Shown here: in pieces, positions 24,905 to 32,679 of the stretch
How positions within the stretch are numbered: position 1 is the first letter of the stretch
Layout of the letters: each line of letters begins with the position of its first letter
Made by a program: the position numbers and the translations under genes
Notes under the pieces: model-generated
Databases searched by the model: none
Told to the model about the DNA's origin: nothing
Seen by the model: the letters and a program-made list of their open reading frames with translations, nothing else
Source: DASZUK01 sp035547695
Lineage (GTDB): Bacteria > Actinomycetota > Acidimicrobiia > Acidimicrobiales > RAAP-2
Length of the DNA: 64,000 nt
Reading direction: 5' to 3'
Assembly (NCBI GenBank): GCA_035547695.1
Contig: DASZUK010000001.1
Span: forward strand, 1 to 64,000

Positions 24905-25780
24905 GTGCCGCCGCTGCCCGAACCGCCGCCGGCCGGCCGGCCGATGCTGCCCGCCGACACCTTCGCCGGGGTCACCGCCGTGGTCACCGGCGGCGGCACC
25001 GGCCTCGGCAAGGCCATCGCCGTCGAGCTGGCCCGGGCCGGCGCCGCGGTCGGCATCCTGTCCCGGTCCGAGGACCACCGGCTGGCCGGCGTCGCCGCGG
25101 TCGAGGCGGCAGGTGGCCGGGCCGCCGAGGCCGCCGCCGACATCCGCGAGGCGGACCAGGTCGTCGCCGCCTTCGACCGGCTGGAGGACGCCCTGGGGCC
25201 GATCGGGGTGCTGGTCAACAACGCCGCCGCCAACTTTCCGGTGCTGGCCGCCGACATGAGCCCTAACGCCTGGCGGGCGGTCACCCGCATCGTGCTGGAC
25301 GGCACCTTCTTCTGCAGCCAGGACCTCTACCGGCGCTGCCGTGACGCCGGCCGCCCCGGGGCCATCTGCAACATCCTGGCCACCCAGTCGTTCACCGGCG
25401 GTCCCGGCATGGCCCACGCGTCGGCCGCCAAGGCCGGGGTGGGCAACCTCACCAAGACCCTCGCCGTCGAGTGGGCCCCCGACGGCGTCCGGGTCAACGC
25501 CCTGGCCCCCGGCCTGTTCCCCCACGAGGACATGCGCGACGACCTGAAGGCCCTGCGGACCACCGGCGACGAGGTGGACGCCCGCCGGTCCCCGGCCGGT
25601 CGGCTCGGCCGGCTGCACGAGCTGGGCTGGGCGGTGTCCTGGCTCTGCTCCCCCTACGCCGCCTTCGTCACCGGGCACACCCTGGTGGTCGACGGCGCCA
25701 ACTGGCTCCGCCGGGACTTCGTCATGCCGGAGTTCACCCCGGTGGCCGACCAGCTTTCGGCGGTGCTGCGCCGGCCTTGA
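24905..25780 (+). CDS. SDR of the 2,4-dienoyl-CoA reductase type
   Basis: 291-residue Rossmann oxidoreductase. The cofactor loop is TGGGTGLGKAIAVEL, with LVNNAAANF and the active-site Ser region ILATQSF. In place of YxxxK the sequence reads AHASAAKAGVGNL: the Lys is kept and the Tyr replaced, as in 2,4-dienoyl-CoA reductases. That family, plus the adjacent hydratase, points to degradation of unsaturated acyl-CoAs. The GTG at 24905 follows the hydratase stop by 2 bp; an ATG at 24944 is the alternative. Confidence 0.85.
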   Translation: MPPLPEPPPAGRPMLPADTFAGVTAVVTGGGTGLGKAIAVELARAGAAVGILSRSEDHRLAGVAAVEAAGGRAAEAAADIREADQVVAAFDRLEDALGPIGVLVNNAAANFPVLAADMSPNAWRAVTRIVLDGTFFCSQDLYRRCRDAGRPGAICNILATQSFTGGPGMAHASAAKAGVGNLTKTLAVEWAPDGVRVNALAPGLFPHEDMRDDLKALRTTGDEVDARRSPAGRLGRLHELGWAVSWLCSPYAAFVTGHTLVVDGANWLRRDFVMPEFTPVADQLSAVLRRP

Positions 25781-25881
25781 CGCCCGACCCCCGCCGGGCT
25801 GTCCGCGGGCTGTCCGCTGGGCCGCCCCGGCCGGGTGAGGACACCTAATTTTTCTGGGTCACGGGCGGCCGACTTTGGGCA

Positions 25882-25905
25882 GGTACTATCTAGTTGATGC
25901 ACCTT
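25882..25905 (+). repeat. Left terminal inverted repeat of the IS1595-type element
   Basis: The 24-bp end pairs with 28946-28969. The nested TCTAGTTGA (25889-25897) also pairs perfectly with TCAACTAGA at 25912-25920, just before the transposase ATG, and may act as operator or hairpin. Confidence 0.75.
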
Positions 25906-25928
25906 GTTGTCTCAACTAGACTGTCCGC

Positions 25929-26872
25929 ATGGAGCAGTTGAACCTAGCCAGCTTGCCGAAGTACCTCACTTACGAACCGGCGGCGTGGGGCCTGCTGGAG
26001 CGGCTGCGGTGGCCGGAGGGTCAGGTCGTGTGCCCGCACTGCGGGGTGATGGACCCCAAGCACTACTTCATCGCTGCCCGCTCTGGGGAACGCAAAACCC
26101 GGACCGGTGCGACCACCTACCGGCGTGTCTGGAAGTGCCGGCACTGCTCCAAGCAGTTCTCCGTGCTGGTCGGGACCATCTTCGAGTCGTCCAAGGTCCC
26201 GGTTTCCAAGTGGCTGTTGGCGATGTGGTTGTTCAGCGCCGGCAAGAACGGAGTGTCGGCGCTAGAGCTGCAACGTCACCTTGGGATCGCCTACCAGACT
26301 GCCTGGTTCATGGCCCACCGACTGCGAGAGGCCGTCACTAGGGAACCTCTGGCGGCGTTGTGGTCTGGCACGGTGGTGTCGGACGAGACGTGGGTGAGCG
26401 CCACTCCGAGGAACAGGCACACCAACGAGCGAGTGGGAGCCAAGCAGGGCCACGCCGACAAGACCCCGGTGGTCGCTCTGGTTCACAAGGAGTCCGGAGA
26501 GGTTCGGACCAGAGTGGTCACCAAGGTCAACGGCAGACGCTCCGCAAGGTGCTCTCCGATCACGTAGACCCGGTCACCAGTCACCTGCACACGGATGCCA
26601 GCCAGGCGTACACGAAGTTGGGACTATCGTTCGTGTCGCACGGTGTGGTCAACCACACTGCCGGCGAGTACGTCCGGGGGAATGTCAGCACCAACGTGGC
26701 CGAGTCGTTCTTCTCGCAGTTCAAGCGGAGTCTTGATGGGACGCACCACAACGTGTCCAAAGAGCACCTGCACCACTACACGACCGAGTTCGAGTTCCGT
26801 TGGAACACCCGTAAGCTGACGGATGCAGAACGGGTACAGAAGTTGATCAACAAGAGTGCCGGTAAGAGGTGA
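25929..26872 (+). pseudogene. IS1595-family transposase, disrupted by a 1-bp frameshift
   Basis: The N-terminal frame (25929-26567) carries an ISXO2-type zinc ribbon (CPHC near residue 36, CRHC near residue 72), a helical region (KWLLAMWLFSAGKNGVSALEL) and the first catalytic Asp in VVSDETW. It is out of frame with the rest, which continues in the -1 frame to 26872: HTDASQAY (second Asp), NVAESFFSQFKRSLDGTHHN and the closing Glu/Arg region FEFRWN. Restoring one C near 26531 (GGCAGACG to GGCCAGACG) joins them as VNGQTLRKVLSDH. There is no A-rich slippery run, so loss of function (or a sequence error) is more likely than programmed frameshifting. Confidence 0.85.
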
Positions 26873-26969
26873 CTTACCGACCACTGACGGAGCAGTAGTG
26901 GACGGCAACGGGATCGGACCGTTCAAAGCAGTTTCCAAGACAGCAATGGGCTACCAAGCCACCGCCCGC

Positions 26970-27009
26970 GATGCAGTGACCTGTCGCGAGTGCGACAGGT
27001 CACTGCATC
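26970..27009. terminator. Perfect 18-bp stem, 4-nt loop hairpin
   Basis: GATGCAGTGACCTGTCGC, loop GAGT, then the exact complement. It lies 97 bp after the transposase stop with no T-run. It could be a bidirectional terminator or a structural element of the transposon. The rest of 26873-27156 holds only the two features listed next. Confidence 0.6.
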
Positions 27010-27024
27010 ATCAGTTGTAAGTAG

Positions 27025-27057
27025 TTAGCTGACTTGCGTCAGCTAAGGCGGTATAAT
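27025..27057. promoter_or_regulatory. Inverted repeat next to a TATAAT box
   Basis: TTAGCTGAC-TTGC-GTCAGCTAA is a perfect 9-bp inverted repeat (27025-27046), followed by a perfect TATAAT at 27052-27057. No clear -35 and no obvious downstream gene on the plus strand; a small RNA or operator is possible. Confidence 0.35.
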
Positions 27058-27111
27058 GACGATGATGTAGATGATCGGTCTCATCGTGTTCTCCTTTCTG
27101 TAGGGGATCTG

Positions 27112-27145
27112 GAACAAGGACTCGGCTGCAACCGAGTCCTTGTTC
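27112..27145. terminator. 14-bp perfect hairpin downstream of the passenger gene
   Basis: GAACAAGGACTCGG, loop CTGCAA, CCGAGTCCTTGTTC. It begins 11 bp past the stop of the minus-strand gene at 27157-27600, so termination of that transcript is the simplest reading, although no T-run follows. Confidence 0.6.
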
Positions 27146-27156
27146 GCGTCTTGGGC

Positions 27157-27600
27157 CTACCCAGTGGCTCTCCCGTGGGTGTCGTCGTTGACCAACTCCA
27201 TCAACGGGATGGTGCCGACGGTGTCGTGGCTCTCCCACTTGGCTCCCCTGTAGGAGCCGTAGCCAACCCGGACGACCAGTCCGCTTTTGGTGAGGTCGAG
27301 CAGGGCCGTGCGAACGGCGTTCGGCAAGTCCGTTACCTCGGGGGTGTCCTCCCACCCCTTGATCGTGTCGGCGATGGCCGGGGCCTTCCACGGACCACCC
27401 TGCTCCTCCAGGAGCTTCTGAACCTGACTCTTCACGGACGGCCGGGCAGGCGTCGCCGTCGGCAGAACCACGGCGTGGGCACTGGGGGCAGCTTGCAAAA
27501 GCTCCAGGGCCTGGAGCACCTTGGTCAGTTCTTCCTCCAGCTCCCGGCGGCTCGCCTCCAGGTACCGGATCGCCTCGGCGACATGGTCGGTGTGTGCCAT
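27157..27600 (-). CDS. Passenger protein: coiled coil plus winged-helix-like domain (unknown)
   Basis: 147 residues, not a family I can name. The N-terminus is a coiled coil (AIRYLEASRRELEEELTKVL). After a Pro/Ala linker comes a helical domain resembling a winged helix: SVKSQVQKLLEEQGGPWKAP, AIADTIKGWEDTP, NAVRTALLDLTKSGLVVRVG, with a short beta-hairpin at YGSYRGAKW. A DNA-binding or regulatory role is plausible. The ATG at 27600 is the natural start. It diverges from the small gene at 27697 and is enclosed by the transposon ends, so it travels with the element. Confidence 0.65.
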   Translation of the reverse strand: MAHTDHVAEAIRYLEASRRELEEELTKVLQALELLQAAPSAHAVVLPTATPARPSVKSQVQKLLEEQGGPWKAPAIADTIKGWEDTPEVTDLPNAVRTALLDLTKSGLVVRVGYGSYRGAKWESHDTVGTIPLMELVNDDTHGRATG

Positions 27601-27696
27601 GCAACCCACGCTATCAGAAGTTCGAGGACCATCGTGACCATCCCCTACTACTTCGCTAGCACCCCTAGCTCCATGAGAGGGGGTAGCCTTGAGGCC

Positions 27697-27843
27697 GTGA
27701 GGGATGGACAAGTCGACCAGGGAGAAGCACGGGAGTTCGAGAAGTTCGTCGCTGCCGCGATGAAGGTGGACCCCAAGGGTCTCTCAGGGAAGCACCGCAA
27801 AGATGCACCCCCAGACGAAGCCGACGAGCCACCCGCCGACTAG
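27697..27843 (+). CDS. Small acidic/basic passenger protein, 48 aa (unknown)
   Basis: A short frame with charged composition: REFEKFVAAAMKVDPKGLSG, then a Lys/Asp/Pro-rich tail (KHRKDAPPDEADEPP). Similar small proteins with an EFEKF...VDPK-type core are common in actinobacterial mobile elements, but I cannot assign a role. The GTG at 27697 is preceded by CTTGAGGCC; an ATG at 27673 is the alternative. A hairpin follows 15 bp after the stop. Confidence 0.45.
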   Translation: MRDGQVDQGEAREFEKFVAAAMKVDPKGLSGKHRKDAPPDEADEPPAD

Positions 27844-27858
27844 CGTTACGTATCCGAT

Positions 27859-27884
27859 GCAGTTCCCCTTCGGGGTCGAACTGC
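27859..27884. terminator. Hairpin between the small ORF and the tRNA-like sequence
   Basis: Stem GCAGTT+CCCC, loop TTC, GGGG, a 3-nt bulge, AACTGC. A plausible stop for the small-ORF transcript. Confidence 0.4.
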
Positions 27885-27888
27885 GGAT

Positions 27889-27959
27889 GGGGGCGTAGCT
27901 CAGCGGCAGAGCGGCTGGTTGTGGTCCAGTGCGACGGGGGTTCGATTCCCCTGGCCTAA
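27889..27959 (+). tRNA. tRNA-His(GUG)-like sequence with a defective acceptor stem
   Basis: D arm GCTC-agcggca-GAGC, anticodon arm GCTGG-TTGTGGT-CCAGT (anticodon GTG at 27921-27923) and T arm GGGGG-TTCGATT-CCCCT all fold. The acceptor strands GGGGGCG and GGCCTAA pair at only three or four of seven positions, and no CCA is encoded. Either a decayed tRNA or a tRNA-like structure of the transposon. The IS5 target duplication TAA forms its last three bases. Confidence 0.5.
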
Positions 27960-28936
27960 GAGCCCGAGCGGATAGGAGCAATCAGTCCGATCCGGTCGTC
28001 GCTCGATCGAGCAGCTTCACGATCAACAAGATGGCTACGACGAAGGCGAGCTGGGCGTCTCGGTGGCACTGGCGACGGTCGGTGTTGCGACGCAGTTGCC
28101 CGTAGTTCGAGAGCCAGGAGTTGGTCCGTTCGACCGGCCAACGACGTCCGAGCGGGACGCGTACCGCCGGTTGGCGGGTGCGGGTACTGACTCTCGGTCG
28201 CACCGGCGGGACGACGAGCTGAGCGATGCCGGCTGCGGCCACATGGGCCCGGACGACGCCGTTGTCATAGCCACGATCGAGATGCAAGGTGGTGATCGCG
28301 TCGAGCAAGCCGCGTTGGCGCACCGCCTCGAGGGTGGCGGGCAATAGCACGCAGTCGTTGCGGTTGGCCGCCTCGCTCACCCAGGCGAGGGGGATGCCGT
28401 CGGCGTCGGTGGCGACCGACCATTTCCAGCCGAGTTTTCCCCGGTCAACCGGGCTCTTCCCCGTTCCCTCACCGCCGCAGGGGGCCTTGTGCAAGGAACC
28501 GTCGACGCAGGTCTCGGCCAGGTCCAAGCCGACGACTTCGTCGTAGATGGCGAGCATCGTCTCGACCAGGATGTCGAAGACCCGGGCGGCCACCCACTCA
28601 TCACGACGCGCCCGAAGGGTGGTGTCCGACACCCCGCCGCAGAGACGTTCGGCGTCCACCCAACTGCAGCCGGTGGTGAGCCGGACCAGCATCGCCCACA
28701 AGCAGGTTCGGTCCGGGACCCGGCGCCGATGACAACCCAGCGGGTGGCCGTCGGGGGGCGCTGGGAGCAAGGGGGACACCGCTGCGTAGACAGCATCGAA
28801 CACTTCAGGCTCGAGTGCGCGCATGATGTGGGGGACCTCCACTGGGTCGTCGGGTTTGGGTAGCACCCGACATCCCAGTTGGGCCATCACGACGACCGGT
28901 GGATGGTCCCTCTCTGGCGCCTATCCGCGCGGCCTC
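27960..28936 (-). mobile_element. IS5-family insertion sequence, 977 bp
   Basis: Terminal inverted repeats GAGCCCGAGCGGATAGG (left) and, on the opposite strand at the right, GAGGCCGCGCGGATAGG (15 of 17). The element is flanked by TAA at 27957-27959 and 28937-28939, a 3-bp target duplication usual for the IS427-like branch. It carries one intact transposase gene. Confidence 0.85.
27982..28887 (-). CDS. IS5-family DDE transposase
   Basis: 301 residues in a single intact frame. The N-terminal DUF4096-like HTH region (CLWAMLVRLTTGCSWVDAER) precedes the DDE core: first Asp in TCVDGSLHKAP, second in HLDRGYDNG, Glu in WPVERTNSWLSNYGQLRRN (the Y-(2)-R-(3)-E-(6)-K type C1 signature in variant form). 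The ATG at 28887 is used; a GTG lies one codon upstream. No frameshift, unlike some IS427 relatives, so the element may still be active. Confidence 0.9.
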   Translation of the reverse strand: MAQLGCRVLPKPDDPVEVPHIMRALEPEVFDAVYAAVSPLLPAPPDGHPLGCHRRRVPDRTCLWAMLVRLTTGCSWVDAERLCGGVSDTTLRARRDEWVAARVFDILVETMLAIYDEVVGLDLAETCVDGSLHKAPCGGEGTGKSPVDRGKLGWKWSVATDADGIPLAWVSEAANRNDCVLLPATLEAVRQRGLLDAITTLHLDRGYDNGVVRAHVAAAGIAQLVVPPVRPRVSTRTRQPAVRVPLGRRWPVERTNSWLSNYGQLRRNTDRRQCHRDAQLAFVVAILLIVKLLDRATTGSD

Positions 28937-28945
28937 TAAGTGCCT

Positions 28946-28969
28946 AAGGTGCGTCAACTAGATAGTCCC
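28946..28969 (-). repeat. Right terminal inverted repeat of the IS1595-type element
   Basis: AAGGTGCGTCAACTAGATAG... complements the left end with two mismatches. From 28970 to the amidohydrolase stop at 29139 there is no gene; the stretch has a CATCAAAAAAGTTTTGCC tract and otherwise nothing I recognise. Confidence 0.75.
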
Positions 28970-29138
28970 CCAGATATGCCTAGATTGCGCCGCCGGTGGC
29001 ATCAAAAAAGTTTTGCCGGGCACCCCGGTCACGCAGGGATCGTGCGGGTGAGCGGCCACCTATCGTGGTGGTTGCCGGCGTCGATCACCCGGTCGCCGGT
29101 GCCGTCGGCCATCACGGTCACCTGACCGGTCCGGCAGG

Positions 29139-30002
29139 TCAGGACAGCCCCAGCACCCGCAGGGCGTTGGTCCGCAGGAACTTCGGCCACACCTCGTCCC
29201 TGAACCCCACGTCCGGCATCTCGGTCATGATCCGCCGCAGGGACAGCCCCATCGGGAAGTAGCCGGCGTAGATGATCTTGTCGGCCCCCCGGGTGTTGGC
29301 GTAGTCCACGATGTCCTTCGGGTAGTACCTGGGGGCGAACGCGCTGGTCGAGTAGTGCAGCCCCGGCCACTTCAACATCAGCTTCACCGCCAGCGCCGTC
29401 CACGGCTCGCAGCCGTGCCGGGTCACGAACACCAGCTCGGGGAAGTCGAACATCACCTCGTCGATCAGCTCCACGTGCTGGCAGGCCACCTTGAGGCGGG
29501 GGCCGGGGACCCCGGCGCAGCAGAACACCGGGATGCCCAGCTCCACGCACTTGGCGTACACCGGGTACATCCGCTTGTCGTTGATGGCCACCTGCGGGAA
29601 GGTGCCGGCCGGGAACACCCCCACCGCCCGCACCCCGAAGGTCTCGTGCTCCTTCACCAACTGGGCGATGCCCCGCATGCCGTCGTTCGGGTCCACCGAG
29701 GTCGACGGGATGAACCGGTCCGGGTACCGCTTCAGGGCGTCCGGGCCGGCCTCCCCGCCCACGTTGACCAGGCCGCGCTCCACCCCCCACAGGTCCATTT
29801 CCCGCAGGGTCACCGCCACCGGATCGGCCGAGCCCCGCAGCTCCTTCTCGGGCACGTCCTTGAACAGGTACTCGGCCGGGAACTCGAACGACGCCCTCGA
29901 CTCCTCGTCCCGGGTCTGCCGGGTGATGAACCGGTACACCTCCCGCAGGTCGTCGTGCGGGAACCCGATCATGGTGTCCACGATCCCCACGTTGCCGGGC
30001 AT
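29139..30002 (-). CDS. Amidohydrolase-2 family (TIM-barrel) protein
   Basis: 287 residues of the amidohydrolase-related group (ACMSD-like fold), acting on an unknown, probably cyclic-acid or decarboxylatable substrate. Blocks: VGIVDTMIGFPHDDLREVYR, RFIPSTSVDPNDGM, VGVFPAGTFPQVAINDKRMYPVY, PELVFVTRHGCEPW and DKIIYAGYFPMG. The N-terminal metal motif is degenerate (VDTMIGFP in place of HxH), so metal dependence is uncertain. The ATG at 30002 is preferred; the GTG at 30008 would add two residues and sits better from the SD. It is isolated between the mobile island and the MFS gene. Confidence 0.82.
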   Translation of the reverse strand: MPGNVGIVDTMIGFPHDDLREVYRFITRQTRDEESRASFEFPAEYLFKDVPEKELRGSADPVAVTLREMDLWGVERGLVNVGGEAGPDALKRYPDRFIPSTSVDPNDGMRGIAQLVKEHETFGVRAVGVFPAGTFPQVAINDKRMYPVYAKCVELGIPVFCCAGVPGPRLKVACQHVELIDEVMFDFPELVFVTRHGCEPWTALAVKLMLKWPGLHYSTSAFAPRYYPKDIVDYANTRGADKIIYAGYFPMGLSLRRIMTEMPDVGFRDEVWPKFLRTNALRVLGLS

Positions 30003-30088
30003 TCCCACCTGGGCACACCTCCCCCTGGCCGTCCTCCTGGTCCCTCCTGGCCGTGCCCTCTGGCCGCCCCTGATTGTACGGCCGGGGA

Positions 30089-31861
30089 TCAGCCGTTCTC
30101 GTCGGCGGCCGCCCCGGCGCCGACCTCGGAGCCGGCCAGCTCACCGACCTCCAGCAGGCCCAGTCCGATCTCCTGGGCCAGGGTGTGGTGGACCGCCGGG
30201 ACCTGGCGGCCGCCCCGCAGCCAGGACACCACGGCCCCGATCAGGCTGGTGGCGGCGGCGAAGTAGAAGGCCAGGTGGAGGCCGTCGGCGAAGGCCGGCG
30301 AGATCAGCCGCGGGAAGAAGCTGCGGCCGGTCAGGTAGCTGTGCTTGGCGTGCCCCAGGCTGGCCAGCACGTGCGGGGACACCAGCGTCTGGATGGGGTT
30401 GAACCCCAAGAAGGCGGCGAACAGGGACCCGATCGGGGGCAGTTGGGCGACGTTGGTGGCCGCCCCCTTCGGCACGCCTTCGGCCACCAGCCCGTGGTAG
30501 AGGTGGGTGGGCAGCGACGACGCCAGGCCGAGGGTGGCGATGGTGAAGAACACCCCGATGGACAGCACCGACGCCGAGTTCATGAAGGTGACGTTCATGC
30601 CGGCCCCGACCCCGCGCTGGTCCGGCGGAAGGCTGTTCATCACCCCCATCTGGTTGGGGGTGATGAACATGCCGGCGGCCACCGAGAAGACCAGCAGGAT
30701 GGCCGCGAACGGCAGGTACTCGAAGTCCATCGGCAGGACGTTCAACAGCAGGTAGCAGAGGCCGCAGCCGACCAGGCCGACCGTCGCCAGGCCCCGTGCC
30801 CCCAGCCGGTCGGCCAGGATGCCGGCCACCGGGCCGGCCACCACGAAGCCGACGGTGATGGGGATCATGTAGATGGCCGCCCACAGCGGGGTCTGGGAGA
30901 AGTCGTAGCCGTGCTGCGGCAACCAGATGCCCTGCAGCCAGATGATCAGCATGAACTGCAGGCCGCCACGGCCGACGGCAGCCAAGAAGTTGGCCGTCGC
31001 CCCGCAGGCATAGGCGCGGATCTTGAACAGGTCCAGTTGGAACATCGGGTCGGGCACCCGCAGCTCCACCAGGACGAACAGCACCAGGACGGCCAGCCCG
31101 CCGAACACCATGCCCAGCACGAACGGGCTGGTCCACCCCATGGTGTGGCCGCCGTACGGCTGGATGCCGTAGACGATGCCGGTCAACAACGCGATGAGGC
31201 CGACGGCGAAGGTGACGTTGCCGAGCCAGTCGATGGAGGTGGCGACCCGCCTGCCGGTGTCGTGGAGCTTGATGTACGCCCACACCGTGCCGACGACGCC
31301 GAACGGCACCGACACCAAGAACACCAGGTGCCACTCCACCGGCGCCAGCACCCCACCGAGGATCAGACCGATGAACGACCCGGTGACGATGGCGATGCCG
31401 TTGATGCCCATGGCCCGGCCCCGCTCCTGCTCCGGGAAGGCGTCGGTGAGGAGGGCCGACGAGTTGGCCATCACGCAGGCCCCGCCGACCCCCTGTCCGA
31501 TCCGCATGAGGATGATCCACAGGGCCGCGCTGGTCCCCTGCAGCCACGTCACCGACAACAGGATGGAGAACACGGTGAAGATGGCGAAGCCGAGGTTGTA
31601 GATCCGCACCCGGCCGTACATGTCCCCGACCCGGCCCAGGCTGACCACCAGCACCGCGGTGACCAGCATGAACCCCATCAGGATCCACAAGAAGTACGAC
31701 GTGTTCCCCGGGGCCAACGGCTGCAGCCCGATGCCCCGGAAGATGTCCGGCAGGGAGATCAAGAGGATGGACTGGTTGATGGTGACCATCAGGATCCCGA
31801 GGGTGGTGTTGACCAGGACCACCCACTTGTACCGGTCCTTGTGAGGCGCCGTCGTCGTCAC
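30089..31861 (-). CDS. DHA2-type MFS efflux transporter, paralogue of the one at 1-3 kb
   Basis: 590 residues, 14 predicted membrane segments. It starts RYKWVVLVNTTLGILMVTIN, then LISLPDIFRGIGLQPL, motif A LGRVGDMYGRVRIYN, and SLPPDQRGVGAGMNVTFMNS, each with a close counterpart in the 1019-2935 protein. It diverges from a TetR gene, the classic arrangement for a repressor-controlled pump. The ATG at 31861 gives a short cytoplasmic N-terminus. Substrate unknown. Confidence 0.9.
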   Translation of the reverse strand: MTTTAPHKDRYKWVVLVNTTLGILMVTINQSILLISLPDIFRGIGLQPLAPGNTSYFLWILMGFMLVTAVLVVSLGRVGDMYGRVRIYNLGFAIFTVFSILLSVTWLQGTSAALWIILMRIGQGVGGACVMANSSALLTDAFPEQERGRAMGINGIAIVTGSFIGLILGGVLAPVEWHLVFLVSVPFGVVGTVWAYIKLHDTGRRVATSIDWLGNVTFAVGLIALLTGIVYGIQPYGGHTMGWTSPFVLGMVFGGLAVLVLFVLVELRVPDPMFQLDLFKIRAYACGATANFLAAVGRGGLQFMLIIWLQGIWLPQHGYDFSQTPLWAAIYMIPITVGFVVAGPVAGILADRLGARGLATVGLVGCGLCYLLLNVLPMDFEYLPFAAILLVFSVAAGMFITPNQMGVMNSLPPDQRGVGAGMNVTFMNSASVLSIGVFFTIATLGLASSLPTHLYHGLVAEGVPKGAATNVAQLPPIGSLFAAFLGFNPIQTLVSPHVLASLGHAKHSYLTGRSFFPRLISPAFADGLHLAFYFAAATSLIGAVVSWLRGGRQVPAVHHTLAQEIGLGLLEVGELAGSEVGAGAAADENG

Positions 31862-31916
31862 CGTCCTGCTGCCACCGTCCTCCGCCCCGTAGCCACCTCA
31901 TGTCCACCGCATGAAC

Positions 31917-31932
31917 CGGGGAAACATCCCCG
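31917..31932. promoter_or_regulatory. Inverted repeat in the exporter/TetR divergent promoter
   Basis: CGGGGA-AACA-TCCCCG, perfect 6-bp arms, between the MFS start (31861) and the TetR start (31978). A natural candidate for the TetR operator. Confidence 0.45.
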
Positions 31933-31977
31933 TTTGCCCGCCGGCTGAACGCTAACACAATGGTCTACGCTGGGCCG

Positions 31978-32679
31978 ATGGCGCCGGAGGGGACGTCAGT
32001 GCGGCCCGGGGGGGCCAGGGGGCCGGCCGGCCGGGCCGTCCCTGCGCTGCGTTCCGACGCCGCCCGCAACCACCAGGCCCTCATCCAGGCGGCCCGGGTG
32101 GTGTTCAGCCAGCGCGGCCTGGACGCCCCCCTGGACGACATCGCCCGGCAGGCCGGCATCGGCAACGCCACCCTGTACCGCCACTTCCCGACCCGCTGCG
32201 CCCTGATCGCCGCCGTGTTCGCCGACGCCCTCGGCGACGTCGTCGACGCCTGCGAACGGGCACTGGCCAACCCGGACCCCTGGGACGGCTTCGCCGGCCA
32301 CGTCCAGTTCCTCTGCGCCCTGCAGGCCAAGGACCGCGGCATGGCCGACCTGCTCACCATGTCCATCGCCGGCGCCCCCCACCTGGAGAAGGTCCGCCGG
32401 CGCGCCCACGACGGCCTGGTCCGCATCGTCGACCGCGCCCAGCAGGCCGGGGTGCTCCGGCCGGACTTCCTGCCCGAGGACATGGGCATCTTCCTGATGG
32501 CCAACGCCGGCCTCATCCACCGCACCGCCGAGCGGGCCCCGACGGCCTGGCGCCGGCTGGCCGCCTACTTCCTGGACGGCGTCCGGCTGGACGGCGGCCG
32601 GAGCACCCCGCCGCCGCCACCGGGGCTGCGGGCCCTGCGGGCGGCCATGGCCAGCCAGGGCGCCCACTTCGGCTGCTGA
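31978..32679 (+). CDS. TetR-family regulator
   Basis: 233 residues. The HTH is standard: HQALIQAARVVFSQRGLDAP, LDDIARQAGIGNATLYRHFP. The C-terminal ligand domain (VDACERALANPDPW... ADLLTMSIAGAPHLEKVRRR) resembles TetR regulators with the SbtR-type C-terminal domain. The first ~25 residues are Pro/Gly-rich. The ATG at 31978 is used; an ATG at 31960 is in frame. It is likely the repressor of the divergent DHA2 pump. Confidence 0.9.
   Translation: MAPEGTSVRPGGARGPAGRAVPALRSDAARNHQALIQAARVVFSQRGLDAPLDDIARQAGIGNATLYRHFPTRCALIAAVFADALGDVVDACERALANPDPWDGFAGHVQFLCALQAKDRGMADLLTMSIAGAPHLEKVRRRAHDGLVRIVDRAQQAGVLRPDFLPEDMGIFLMANAGLIHRTAERAPTAWRRLAAYFLDGVRLDGGRSTPPPPPGLRALRAAMASQGAHFGC

Larger units (their letters stand above)
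25882..28969. mobile_element. IS1595-type transposon with passenger genes, interrupted by an IS5 element
   Basis: The segment is bounded by inverted repeats GGTACTATCTAGTTGATGCACC... (25882-25905) and its near-complement (28946-28969), 22 of 24 positions matching. Inside: a frameshifted IS1595-family transposase next to the left end, hairpins, two small passenger genes in divergent orientation, a tRNA-His-like sequence, and a 977-bp IS5-family insertion. Removing the IS5 copy and one target repeat leaves about 2.1 kb. Base composition is clearly less GC-rich than the surroundings. I could not find the 8-bp target duplication expected for IS1595 elements, so the boundaries are inferred from the inverted repeats. 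Confidence 0.65.

Noticed and set aside
27034..27696. A 269-residue plus-strand ORF covering the mobile island middle
   Set aside because: Its first 220 codons are antisense to the 27157-27600 gene and lack coding character; only the last ~48 codons are kept as a small gene.
25874..28977. 8-bp target duplication around the IS1595-type element
   Set aside because: The flanks TTTGGGCA on the left and the sequence following 28969 do not match, so no duplication is claimed.
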